9,531 bases of DNA. Origin: Pseudomonadota bacterium. GTDB lineage: Bacteria > Pseudomonadota > Alphaproteobacteria > Rhizobiales > Beijerinckiaceae. The position numbers were made by a program, and so were the translations under genes. Positions 1 to 6,269 of this stretch are shown here, piece after piece. A model generated the notes under the pieces. That model was not told the origin of the DNA. It ran no database searches and saw only the letters and a program-made list of their open reading frames with translations. Numbering within the stretch: position 1 is the first letter of the stretch; each line of letters opens with the position of its first letter. The stretch is from contig JAJXZN010000259.1 in NCBI GenBank assembly GCA_021780015.1, positions 1 to 9,531 on the forward strand, in the 5' to 3' direction.

Positions 1-377
1 GACGCTTCGAAAGTCCCGGCGTCGTGAGATTCCTCATGGTCGAGGCGCGGCTGCGCGTTGCTGCCGACCGGGACGCGGGTCGAGGACCGGACCGTGATGA
101 CGACCTGTTTTACCGCCGGGAACTCGACGCCGATCGCTGCGAGAATCCGCGCCGCATAATGCGTCTGGATCCACATTTTCAAGAATTTCGTCGGTACCGA
201 GAGATAGGCGACATCGCCCGCAAGCTGCGCCAATTCAAGGCGCAGAAACCAGGAGCTATAGGTCGCCTCGCCAAGCTCCGCCTTCAGCCGGCGGCAGATC
301 GCAGCCCATGAATCTTTCATATTGGTTTTCGATGACGAAGCGTCTTCGTTGGATTCAGTTCGGCGTGGGTTTAGCAT
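1..377 (-). CDS. dnaA: Chromosomal replication initiator DnaA, N-terminal part (runs off the left edge)
   Basis: Reading the minus strand leftward gives about 125 residues of an open frame with no stop before base 1. DnaA is the AAA+ protein that binds oriC, opens the duplex and loads the replicative helicase. What is visible is domain I (DnaA_N) and the start of the variable linker domain II. Seen directly: the block from W24 (KDSWAAICRRLKAELGEAT), then YSSWF, then LSVPTKFLKMWIQTHYAARI, which is the typical alphaproteobacterial DnaA N-terminus. The AAA+ and DNA-binding domains lie outside the window. The start is placed at the ATG at 377-375 (MLNPRRTESN) because a purine-rich stretch (GAG, GAAAG) lies upstream. 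An in-frame TGA lies just upstream, so only this ATG or the internal one at 320-318 (MKDSW) is possible, and the latter has no ribosome binding site. A noncoding stretch of nearly 1 kb lies upstream. Confidence 0.93.
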   Translation of the reverse strand, partial: MLNPRRTESNEDASSSKTNMKDSWAAICRRLKAELGEATYSSWFLRLELAQLAGDVAYLSVPTKFLKMWIQTHYAARILAAIGVEFPAVKQVVITVRSSTRVPVGSNAQPRLDHEESHDAGTFEA

Positions 378-423
378 CGGCTTTCATCTCAGAGAATAGA
401 GGTCCGTCGGCGCAAAGCACCGT

Positions 424-440
424 TGCAGAAGCCTTCTGCA
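424..440. promoter_or_regulatory. Operator-like dyad upstream of dnaA
   Basis: TGCAGAAG and CTTCTGCA form a perfect 8-bp inverted repeat around one central base. It lies about 47 bases upstream of the proposed dnaA start, where the promoter or 5' leader should be. The shape suits a dimeric regulator binding site, but I do not recognise the regulator. Chance occurrence cannot be excluded. Confidence 0.35.
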
Positions 441-644
441 GAAAAGTGAAATTCAACTGGCGCTTAGCGAGACGTTTGCGGGCTCAAGGGCCGTCTATTA
501 TCGCGCTCGCCGGCGCTGCTCAACGCACCAACAGCGCTCGGTAGCGGGTAAAATCCCCGTCCGTGCGAAAACGATACGCTGAAGATCTGCCGCAAGAATT
601 TTGTCGAGCAACAACAGCCCTTGTCATAGCCAAAAATCCCCCAT

Positions 645-666
645 CTTCGAAATCGAAATTTCGAAG
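645..666. repeat. 9-bp inverted repeat with 4-base loop
   Basis: CTTCGAAAT and ATTTCGAAG are perfect reverse complements separated by CGAA on the plus strand, so a minus-strand transcript would carry a TTCG loop. On the minus strand the stem is followed after about 8 bases by a short T-run (ATTTTT). It might be a weak terminator or a structured element of the dnaA leader. The stem is AT-rich and the T-run is not adjacent, so an intrinsic terminator call would be weak. Confidence 0.4.
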
Positions 667-1201
667 CCCAAGCAGTTCAAACGCGACTGGTGAGTTAAGC
701 TGAGCGCTACTCTAAGCCCCTTCCCGCGGCACGCAAATACTCTTTGCAAACTTTCCTTACGGCTCTCTCCGACGCGACTTTCATGCGCAAAACTACGCAG
801 AAAAATCGCTGTCACTTAGGAAAAAACGCGCTCGAGGTTCGCTCGAAGCATTGGTGCAGTCGGTGCGCCCGGCCACGGAAGAAACTCTAACATAGAACTA
901 ACGCCTCGCAAGAAAATCGTGTCACGAAAATTTCATGGCAATGCCGCGTGGCCGCTGCGGCTCGCGTTATCGTGTAGCGCGCCGGCGGTGTAACCCAATG
1001 ATTCAAAGGAAATCTAACCATATGTTGAAGCCGTGCGCGGTGAAGCTTCCTCGCATCGTCCTTGCATCGAAGTGAAACGTGAAGAAGCGACCGAACCGAT
1101 ACCGATTTTGAACGCGTTCCGGCGCTTTGCCTTTAAAACGTTGAATCGCATAGAACTTGATTGAGCGGCAAAAGACGCTCCGAAAACGCGGCGCGGTGCA
1201 A

Positions 1202-1215
1202 AACGCCGCGGCGTT
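1202..1215. repeat. 14-bp perfect palindrome AACGCCGCGGCGTT
   Basis: The sequence is identical to its reverse complement. Its left half can also pair with CGCGGCG about 10 bases upstream, giving two mutually exclusive foldings. It lies between the ligase stop and the dnaA region. No function is assigned. Confidence 0.35.
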
Positions 1216-1345
1216 CATCCCGCCGTGTCAAGCGCGCAAGACGCGTGCTCGCCTTTATGACGATTGCGTTGCCGAAGTGAGACTCTTGCTTTTTGCCGTC
1301 GCGCCGGCTTCATGTGACATGCCTTTTGCGCCACGATCGCACGGT

Positions 1346-2983
1346 TCATGCGATGATCAGGCGTTCGAGCGTCTCCAGGCGGTCCGCCTCCCGCGCCGGC
1401 TTGTCCCAGCGGATACGGTTGATACGAGGAAAGCGCATGGCGACGCCGGACTTGTGGCGGCTGGAGCGGTTGAGCCCCTCGAAGGCGATTTCGAGCACGA
1501 GCCCTTCGTCTTTCCCGTAGGCGACTTCGCGCACCGGGCCGAAACGATTGGTTGTGTGATTGCGCACATAGCGGTCGAGAAGCCGCAACTCCGCGTCGGT
1601 GAAGCCGAAATAGGCCTTGCCGACCGGCACCAGTTCATCGCCGCCGGTCGCGGCGCGCCAGACGCCGAAGGTGAAATCGGAATAGAACGACGAGCGCTTG
1701 CCGTGGCCGCGCTGCGCATACATAAGCACCGCGTCGACGGCGAAGGGATCGCGCTTCCATTTATACCAAAGGCCTTTCGGCCGGCCGGGCACATAGATCG
1801 AATCCCGCCGCTTGAGCATGACGCCTTCGATGGCGGCCCAATCGGCGCCGGCGCTTGCCGGGTCGTGCCGGGCGGCGGCGAGAAAATCCCACGATGCGAA
1901 CGCGATCTCCGGCGACAGATCAAGGCGTTCGACGCGGGCGGCGGCGACGAAGGCTTCGAGTTTTTGCCGCCGCTCGGCGAAGGGCAGGGCGCGCAGGTCC
2001 TCGCCGTCCAAGGCGAGCAGGTCGTAGGCGCGGATATGTGCCGGGAAATCGCTCAGGAGGGCGGCGGTTACCTGTTTGCGGTTGAGCCGCTGCTGCAGCA
2101 CGCCAAAAGCCTGCACGCGGCCGTCGCGCACGATCAGCAATTCGCCGTCGAGAGAGAAGGATTCGGACGCCGCCCGCCCGAGCCCGTCGACCAGGTCCGG
2201 AAAGGCAGCGGAAATCTCTTCGCCGGTGCGGGAGTAAAGCCGAATGATTTTTCCCCGCGGCCCGCGGCCGACAGCCGCCTGGACCCGGATCCCGTCCCAT
2301 TTCCATTCCGCGGCGAAATCGGCCGGCGTCAAAGCCGCCAGCTCTTTTTCGGTGACGGCATGGGCGAGCATCGCCGGGCAGAAGCGCGCCGGATCGGCGG
2401 GATCGGGCCGCGCCTCGCGGCCTTCGAGCCAGGCGAAAAGATCGAGATAGGGCGGCGCCAGTCCATGCCAAAGATCTTCGATGTCGTTGGCGCTATACCC
2501 GCCGAGTTCGGCCACTGCCTGTTTGGCGAGCCGTGCCGAAACCCCCACGCGCAAGGCCCCGGTGATGAGCTTGAGGAGCGCCCAGCGGCCAGTCTCGTCG
2601 AGCGCATCGAGCAGCCGCGCCAAGACGCGCGGCAGGTCGAGTTTGCTTGCGCTTTCCAGCGTTTCGATCACTTCGGCGAGCCCCGGCGGTGGCGCGGCCG
2701 TTTCGTCGGCTTTGCCCGGCCAGAGCAGCGCGACGGTTTCCGACAGATCGCCGACGAAATCATAGGAGAGATCGAACAGGACCGGATCGACGCGCTCATA
2801 AATCAGCATGCGGATGAGCGCCGGCTTGGCGAGGCGGAAACTCAGGGCGCCCGTCAGCGCGGCGAGCCCGAAGCCCCGGTCGGGATCGCCGACCTGGCGG
2901 AAATAATCCGTCATCAGCCGCAATTTGCCGAGTCGCGACGGCTCGTAGGCCAAGCGATCGAGGAGGGCCGCGAAACGGTTCAC
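1346..2983 (-). CDS. ATP-dependent DNA ligase of the Lhr/exonuclease-associated DNA damage cluster
   Basis: This 545-residue protein seals nicked DNA through an enzyme-AMP intermediate. Residues 1 to about 200 form the N-terminal DNA-binding domain of bacterial LigB/LigC-like ligases. The adenylation domain follows, with catalytic Lys228 in EWKWDGIR (motif I), SLDGEL near 277-282 (motif III), EGVMLKRRDS near 386-394 (motif IV) and WYKWKRD near 406-412 (motif V). An OB-fold domain runs to the C-terminus, ending in RFPRINRIRWDKPA, typical of the family annotated as cisplatin damage response ATP-dependent ligase. The start codon is GTG and overlaps the exonuclease stop as GTGA, so the two are very likely translationally coupled. 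All nucleotidyltransferase motifs are intact. The lhr helicase and pdeM genes that often follow are absent: about 970 bases of noncoding DNA and then dnaA come next. Confidence 0.95.
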   Translation of the reverse strand: MNRFAALLDRLAYEPSRLGKLRLMTDYFRQVGDPDRGFGLAALTGALSFRLAKPALIRMLIYERVDPVLFDLSYDFVGDLSETVALLWPGKADETAAPPPGLAEVIETLESASKLDLPRVLARLLDALDETGRWALLKLITGALRVGVSARLAKQAVAELGGYSANDIEDLWHGLAPPYLDLFAWLEGREARPDPADPARFCPAMLAHAVTEKELAALTPADFAAEWKWDGIRVQAAVGRGPRGKIIRLYSRTGEEISAAFPDLVDGLGRAASESFSLDGELLIVRDGRVQAFGVLQQRLNRKQVTAALLSDFPAHIRAYDLLALDGEDLRALPFAERRQKLEAFVAAARVERLDLSPEIAFASWDFLAAARHDPASAGADWAAIEGVMLKRRDSIYVPGRPKGLWYKWKRDPFAVDAVLMYAQRGHGKRSSFYSDFTFGVWRAATGGDELVPVGKAYFGFTDAELRLLDRYVRNHTTNRFGPVREVAYGKDEGLVLEIAFEGLNRSSRHKSGVAMRFPRINRIRWDKPAREADRLETLERLIIA

Positions 2984-3999
2984 GCGCCGGTCTCGGGCGG
3001 CGCGTCCGCCTCTTCGTCGCCGTAGCCGAGAATGTGCAGCGGCTCAGCGTTGAGGCCGCGCTGGCGGAAGCAATGAACTAAGGCGTCCGGTTCGCCGTGC
3101 GTGACCAGCAATGTTTCGCAGTTGGTTTCTTGGATCGTCGCACAGAGTCCATCCCAATCGGCGTGATCGGAGATGACGAGCGGCAATTCAATGCCGCGTT
3201 GGCGGGCATGCGCTCGCACCCGCGTCCAACCGGAGGCGAAGGCCGTCAGCGGCTCGGCAAATTTTCGGCTCCAAAGATCGTTGAGGGCGGTCGGCGGACA
3301 AAGAACGAGTTCGCCCGGCAGATCGCCTGCGCCGGTCGCCCGGCGCACATCGCCCAGCGCGATTCCCGCTTCCTGGTAATAGGCGGTGATTTTCTCGAGC
3401 GCACCATGGATATAGACCGGCCGGTCATAGCCCGCGGCGCGCAGCAGCGCGATCACGCGTTGCGCCTTGCCAAGCGCGTAAACGCCGACGAGATGCGTCC
3501 GTTCGGGAAAAAGCCGCTGCGAGGCAAGAAGCTTGTCGATTTCGGCGGCGGTCTTGGCATGGCGGAAAACCGGCAGTCCGAAGGTTGCTTCGCTGATGAA
3601 CGTGTCGCAGACAAGCGGCGTGAAACGGGCGCAGGTCGGGTCGGCCTCGCGCTTGTAATCGCCGGAAATCACCGTGCGGGCGCCGCCGCGTTCGAGCTGG
3701 ATTTGCGCCGAGCCGAGGACATGGCCGGCGGGATGGAAGCTGACGGCAACGCCGCCGATGCCGAGCGTTTCGCCATAGGCCACGGACTGCGTGGCGCCGG
3801 CAAAGTTTTCGCCGTAGCGCACCGCCATGAGCGCCAGTGTCTCTGCCGTCGCGAGCACTTGCGCGTGCCCTGCGCGGGCGTGATCGGCATGTGCGTGGGT
3901 GATGATTGCGCGCCCGACCGGCCGCAGCGGATCGATAAAAAAATCGCCCGCCGCGCAATAGAGCCCGGCGGGTTTTAGCGTCAGGAGACCGGCTTGCAT
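2980..3999 (-). CDS. Ligase-associated DNA exonuclease (metallo-beta-lactamase fold)
   Basis: This predicted metal-dependent DNA nuclease belongs to the beta-CASP/SNM1-like group that travels with the ATP-dependent ligase and Lhr helicase. From the chosen start it has 339 residues, the usual length. Seen directly: the opening LLTLKPAGLYCAAGDFFIDP, the metal-binding motif THAHADHA (His35, His37, Asp39, His40), HPAGHVLGSAQI with His89 and His93, and ISGDYK with Asp114. The open frame extends upstream to 4134, but those extra 45 residues overlap the neighbouring small gene and do not look like the family, so I start at the ATG at 3999-3997. The purine-rich GAGGGG abuts this ATG, closer than ideal, so the exact start is uncertain by a few codons. 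The stop overlaps the ligase GTG start. The role inferred from the cluster is end processing before ligation. Confidence 0.92.
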   Translation of the reverse strand: MQAGLLTLKPAGLYCAAGDFFIDPLRPVGRAIITHAHADHARAGHAQVLATAETLALMAVRYGENFAGATQSVAYGETLGIGGVAVSFHPAGHVLGSAQIQLERGGARTVISGDYKREADPTCARFTPLVCDTFISEATFGLPVFRHAKTAAEIDKLLASQRLFPERTHLVGVYALGKAQRVIALLRAAGYDRPVYIHGALEKITAYYQEAGIALGDVRRATGAGDLPGELVLCPPTALNDLWSRKFAEPLTAFASGWTRVRAHARQRGIELPLVISDHADWDGLCATIQETNCETLLVTHGEPDALVHCFRQRGLNAEPLHILGYGDEEADAPPETGA

Positions 4000-4049
4000 C
4001 CCCTCAAGATAGGCATGCGCGAAGGTCCCGAAAAGCGTGGCGGCCTTGT

Positions 4050-4355
4050 CTATTCGCAGGCCATTCCGCGCGGCACGTAAAGGCCGCCATAGGGGCCCTG
4101 CGCAGTGGTCACGACCTTCGTCGCGCGGACGCATTCGTCATCGCCATCGCGACTCAGAGCGACGGAGGGTCCCTGCGCCAGCGGGGCGTAGCTTGTCTTT
4201 TCGGTTGGAAGACTGCGATAGCCGAGATCGGCGCGCATCGGCGAACCGAAAATCGGCGAGCCGAACACCAGCGCGGCTGCAAGGCACGACAGACCAATGC
4301 CAACCACCATCGACCGCATAACGCCACCATCGAGGATTTGCCGAGACGACTGCAT
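4050..4355 (-). CDS. Small membrane-anchored or secreted protein of unknown function
   Basis: This 101-residue protein is not one I recognise. It has a short polar N-terminus (MQSSRQILDGG), then one hydrophobic segment at about residues 16-37 (MVVGIGLSCLAAALVFG), which could be an uncleaved signal anchor or a signal peptide. A polar tail follows, with DDECVRATKVVTTAQGPYGG and the ending GMACE. Cys75 and Cys100 could form a disulfide in the periplasm. I start at the ATG at 4355-4353 because GGAGGGG lies about 6 bases before it; the frame could also open at a GTG five codons earlier or at M13. It ends 50 bases before the exonuclease start on the same strand and may share its transcript. The hydrophobic segment and good ribosome binding site argue that it is real; the function is unknown. 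Confidence 0.72.
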   Translation of the reverse strand: MQSSRQILDGGVMRSMVVGIGLSCLAAALVFGSPIFGSPMRADLGYRSLPTEKTSYAPLAQGPSVALSRDGDDECVRATKVVTTAQGPYGGLYVPRGMACE

Positions 4356-4525
4356 AGTCTGCCCCTCCACTCAATCCTTACGCCGCAATTAAACAATAAG
4401 GCGGGGGACCAGGGGGTCGGTGCGCAAACGCACATGCGCCAACTCCGCGGTTGCCGGCGGGTTGCATGACGCAGAAACAAAAAAGAAGTCTTGCAAAAAA
4501 GACGGGGAATTTTGGTGCGCCGGTA

Positions 4526-4551
4526 GGCAAGCCGCTACCACGCGGCTTGCC
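4526..4551 (-). terminator. Strong stem-loop downstream of the Gly-rich gene (possible terminator)
   Basis: GGCAAGCCGC and GCGGCTTGCC form a perfect 10-bp stem around a 6-base loop, about 42 bases after the stop codon of the Gly/Trp/Tyr-rich gene in its direction of transcription. The nearest T-run in that direction (TTTTTT, near 4495-4500) is some 25-30 bases further on, so this is not a textbook intrinsic terminator. It may protect the mRNA 3' end or assist termination. Confidence 0.45.
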
Positions 4552-4592
4552 CTTCATCTCATTGCCCGATTCAGGCTCCGGCTACGCGGATT

Positions 4593-5000
4593 TTAGTAAG
4601 GATAATAATACGGATATCCGTAATAGGGCCGGCAATGGTAATAGCCGTAATAATAGCCGCAGGGGTAGCCGTAGCCGTAATAATAAGGATAGGCGAGCGC
4701 GCTGCCGAGCGCGAGACCGCCGATCAGACCGGCCGCGCCCCAGCCCCAGCCACCACCATAACCGCCATAACCGCCATAATAGCCGCGGCGCCAACCACCG
4801 CCCCAACCGCCGCCGCGCCAGCCACCGCCCCAACCACCACCGTGCCAGCCGCCGCCGTGCCAACCGCCGCCGCCATGCCAGCCTCCGCCGCCCCAACCGC
4901 CATGGAAAGCCATGGCCGGCGTGGATGACGAGACAACGCCAATGCCGAGGGTGGCGGCCACCAGACTGCTGGCAACCAGCTTCTTCATGAAAGGCGACAT
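4593..5000 (-). CDS. Secreted Gly/Trp/Tyr-rich repeat protein (sulfur-globule-protein-like composition)
   Basis: This 135-residue protein carries a clear signal peptide (MKKLVASSLVAATLGIGVV, cleavage predicted after AMA at residue 31). Next comes a run of WHGGG/WGGG/WRGGG units (about residues 32-75), a GYYGGYGG stretch, a small hydrophobic Gly/Ala segment (AAGLIGGLALGSALA) and a Tyr-rich tail with two cysteines ending PYYYPY. Such proteins are frequent in Rhizobiales and are sometimes labelled sulfur globule proteins from composition alone; no role is established. The start at 5000-4998 (MSPFMKKL) is supported by GGAGAGAG placed correctly before it. The frame stays open to 5156, but the extra residues precede the signal peptide and are not credible. 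The gene is divergent from the methyltransferase and lies upstream of the small secreted protein. An extracellular or envelope structural role is an inference. Confidence 0.85.
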   Translation of the reverse strand: MSPFMKKLVASSLVAATLGIGVVSSSTPAMAFHGGWGGGGWHGGGGWHGGGWHGGGWGGGWRGGGWGGGWRRGYYGGYGGYGGGWGWGAAGLIGGLALGSALAYPYYYGYGYPCGYYYGYYHCRPYYGYPYYYPY

Positions 5001-5339
5001 TGCTCTCTCCTCTGATTCACGGCCGGCCAAACTCAAGCCCGCCTTGAAGACAAAATTCTCAGATAATCCCGGCAGTTCCCACCTGCGGGCCGTACAGCTG
5101 TGAGACAGTTCGCTGCCTCTATCCGAGCCTACGGACTGAACCCGTCTCATGCCCATTTAATCGAGCATCGACTTGAACTCACGATGAACATTTGTCGGTG
5201 CGCCGGCGCACGCTTTCCCGGGGCGTCGTAAATGCTTAATCAAGACAGTGAGTTAATGGCCCATCACAAGCCGGCCATCGCCGCCCGCCGCGCGGTTGGA
5301 TGGCATTAGGAAAGAGATGAAGAAAGAGACCGCAAGGCG
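5001..5339. promoter_or_regulatory. Divergent intergenic region between the Gly-rich gene and the methyltransferase
   Basis: This 339-base spacer must hold the promoters of both divergent genes. I could not assign -35/-10 boxes with confidence. GGAAC near 5072-5076 on the minus strand resembles the -35 element of the alphaproteobacterial general stress sigma factor EcfG, but the matching -10 half is poor. It holds a perfect 14-bp palindrome at 5198-5211 and a tiny ORF at its right end. Weak T-arm-like pieces (GTTCAAGTC, GTTCAGTCC) do not build a tRNA. Confidence 0.5.
5198..5211. repeat. 14-bp perfect palindrome GTGCGCCGGCGCAC
   Basis: The sequence equals its own reverse complement and lies about 130 bases upstream of the methyltransferase start, between divergent genes. 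It could be an operator or a cruciform or hairpin element. In a GC-rich genome such palindromes also arise by chance. Confidence 0.35.
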
Positions 5340-5343
5340 ATGA
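5317..5343 (+). CDS. Possible eight-codon upstream ORF coupled to the methyltransferase
   Basis: ATG at 5317-5319 opens MKKETARR and stops at TGA 5341-5343, which overlaps the ATG of the methyltransferase (5340-5342) as ATGA. A good ribosome binding site (AGGAAAG) precedes the small ORF at ideal spacing, better than the AAGGCG before the main start. It may act as a translational coupling leader. It may equally be chance, because such a short frame has no coding signal. Confidence 0.35.
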   Translation: MKKETARR

Positions 5344-6266
5344 CGGGCGAATTCATCCGCGATGCAGCGCTTCTGCTTTCCTCCGGCGATCTGATCGCCG
5401 ATCGCCGTTTCGCCTATGCGGCCGATTATGCCGCGCGCGGCGACCATCATGCAGCGCACGATTTGCTACAACAGGTTCTCGAACGCGTGCCGGCTTGGGC
5501 TGCTGCCTGGTTCGCGCTGGGCGAGGCCTGCGCTGCACTCGGCAAGTTTGATGCGGCGTGCGCGGCCTATGAACGCGCTTTGGCCGTAGCGCCACACGAC
5601 GCTCTGGGCGCCGCTCTCAAGCTCGCGCAATTCGGTGCTGCGCCGCTGCCGGACACTGCGCCCGACGCCTATGTGAAACGCCTTTTCGATGATTATGCTC
5701 ATCGTTTCGAGACGCATCTCGTTGGCCGGCTTGGTTATCGCGGGCCGCAGCTTCTGGCCGATGCGATCGCGCGCCTGCGCCAGACGCCTTTCGCGCAAGC
5801 GATCGATCTGGGCTGCGGCACGGGGCTCTGCGGCGAGCGGTTCCGCGCCGATGTCGGCCAGCTTGCCGGCGTCGATCTTTCGCCGCGGATGATCGCGCAA
5901 GCGCGGGCGAAACATATCTACGACCGGCTCGACGTCGCCGACATAGAAACGTTCCTTGCTGGCGAAGCGGCCGGCAGCGCCGATCTTGTGCTGGCGGCGG
6001 ACGTGCTCGTCTATATCGGCGATCTGCGGCCGCTCTTCGCCGCCGCGCACCGCGTGCTACAGCGGCACGGGCTCTTTGCTTTCACCGCGCAAACGGCATC
6101 GCGCGGGTTCGAACTGGGCGATGATCTGCGTTATGCGCACGCCCCCGGCTACATCCGCGAGGTCGCGCGCGAGAGCGGTCTCTCGCTGCCTCTGCTGGAG
6201 CATGCCGCGGCGCGCCGTGGCGCTGGCGGCGATGTTGCGGGATTGGTCGCGGTGCTCGAAAAATGA
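5340..6266 (+). CDS. TPR-containing class I SAM-dependent methyltransferase
   Basis: This 308-residue predicted cytoplasmic methyltransferase belongs to the group described as methyltransferase with TPR repeat. Residues about 23-95 form two to three TPR-like helical hairpins (AADYAARGDHHAAHDLLQQV, then WFALGEACAALGKFDAACAA). A family-typical linker follows: LFDDYAHRFETHLVGRLGYR. The Rossmann domain has motif I DLGCGTG at 156-162, the acidic loop GVDLSPRMIAQAR near 177-189 and a motif IV region near ADLVLAADVLVYIGDL. The substrate is unknown; TPRs suggest a protein partner or protein substrate. The start at 5340 has AAGGCG directly before it and overlaps the stop of a possible leader ORF. Its stop lies 3 bases from that of the convergent polyhydroxyalkanoate-system gene, so the two transcripts probably overlap. 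Confidence 0.92.
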   Translation: MTGEFIRDAALLLSSGDLIADRRFAYAADYAARGDHHAAHDLLQQVLERVPAWAAAWFALGEACAALGKFDAACAAYERALAVAPHDALGAALKLAQFGAAPLPDTAPDAYVKRLFDDYAHRFETHLVGRLGYRGPQLLADAIARLRQTPFAQAIDLGCGTGLCGERFRADVGQLAGVDLSPRMIAQARAKHIYDRLDVADIETFLAGEAAGSADLVLAADVLVYIGDLRPLFAAAHRVLQRHGLFAFTAQTASRGFELGDDLRYAHAPGYIREVARESGLSLPLLEHAAARRGAGGDVAGLVAVLEK

Positions 6267-6269
6267 GGT

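Larger units (their letters stand above)
378..1345. other. Gene-free, AT-richer region upstream of dnaA
   Basis: About 970 bases between the dnaA start and the ligase stop hold no ORF that I can defend. The short frames here (up to about 78 codons) have no family resemblance and no good ribosome binding site. Two 60-base lines counted by hand (601-660 and 781-840) are 43% and 47% GC, against about 60% in nearby genes. The region must carry the dnaA promoter on the minus strand, but I could not pick convincing -35/-10 boxes. It contains a 17-base dyad at 424-440, a 9-bp stem-loop at 645-666, an 11-base dyad at 917-927 and GC-rich palindromes at 1110-1119 and 1202-1215. I saw no sequence close to the DnaA box TTWTNCACA. 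The rpsT gene that often neighbours dnaA in this order is absent. A decayed gene or an unannotated small RNA is possible. Confidence 0.6.

Noticed and set aside
308..544. 78-codon plus-strand frame over the dnaA start
   Set aside because: It overlaps dnaA and its leader, has no ribosome binding site that I can see, and its composition looks random.
624..815. 63-codon minus-strand frame in the gap, considered as ribosomal protein S20 or another small gene
   Set aside because: The sequence does not match S20 and lacks a ribosome binding site or recognisable motif.
300..1290. GANTC methylation sites near dnaA as a CcrM control signal
   Set aside because: Several are present, but the number is about what chance predicts (one per roughly 256 bases), and some lie inside genes.
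378..1345. Chromosomal origin oriC next to dnaA
   Set aside because: The region is AT-rich, but I found no TTWTNCACA boxes and no box cluster. In many Rhizobiales the origin is not beside dnaA.
1336..1354. 6-bp stem at the ligase stop as a terminator
   Set aside because: The stem is short, overlaps the stop codon and has no T-run after it.
1157..3025. 622-codon plus-strand open frame
   Set aside because: It is antisense to the ligase, whose catalytic motifs are all intact. The frame has biased composition and no family resemblance.
4000..4134. Longer exonuclease start at 4134
   Set aside because: The extra 45 residues overlap the small upstream gene and precede the conserved family N-terminus.
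4451..4990. Arg/His/Asn-rich plus-strand frame
   Set aside because: It is the complement of the Gly/Trp repeat coding sequence, which has a signal peptide and a good ribosome binding site.
5050..5080. EcfG-type stress promoter (GGAAC) before the Gly-rich gene
   Set aside because: The -35 half matches, but the expected CGTT-like -10 at 16-17 bases is AATT or GAAT, which is too weak to call.
5100..5190. Possible tRNA on the minus strand (GTTCAAGTC and GTTCAGTCC)
   Set aside because: The flanking bases do not form a proper T stem, and no acceptor or anticodon arms can be drawn.
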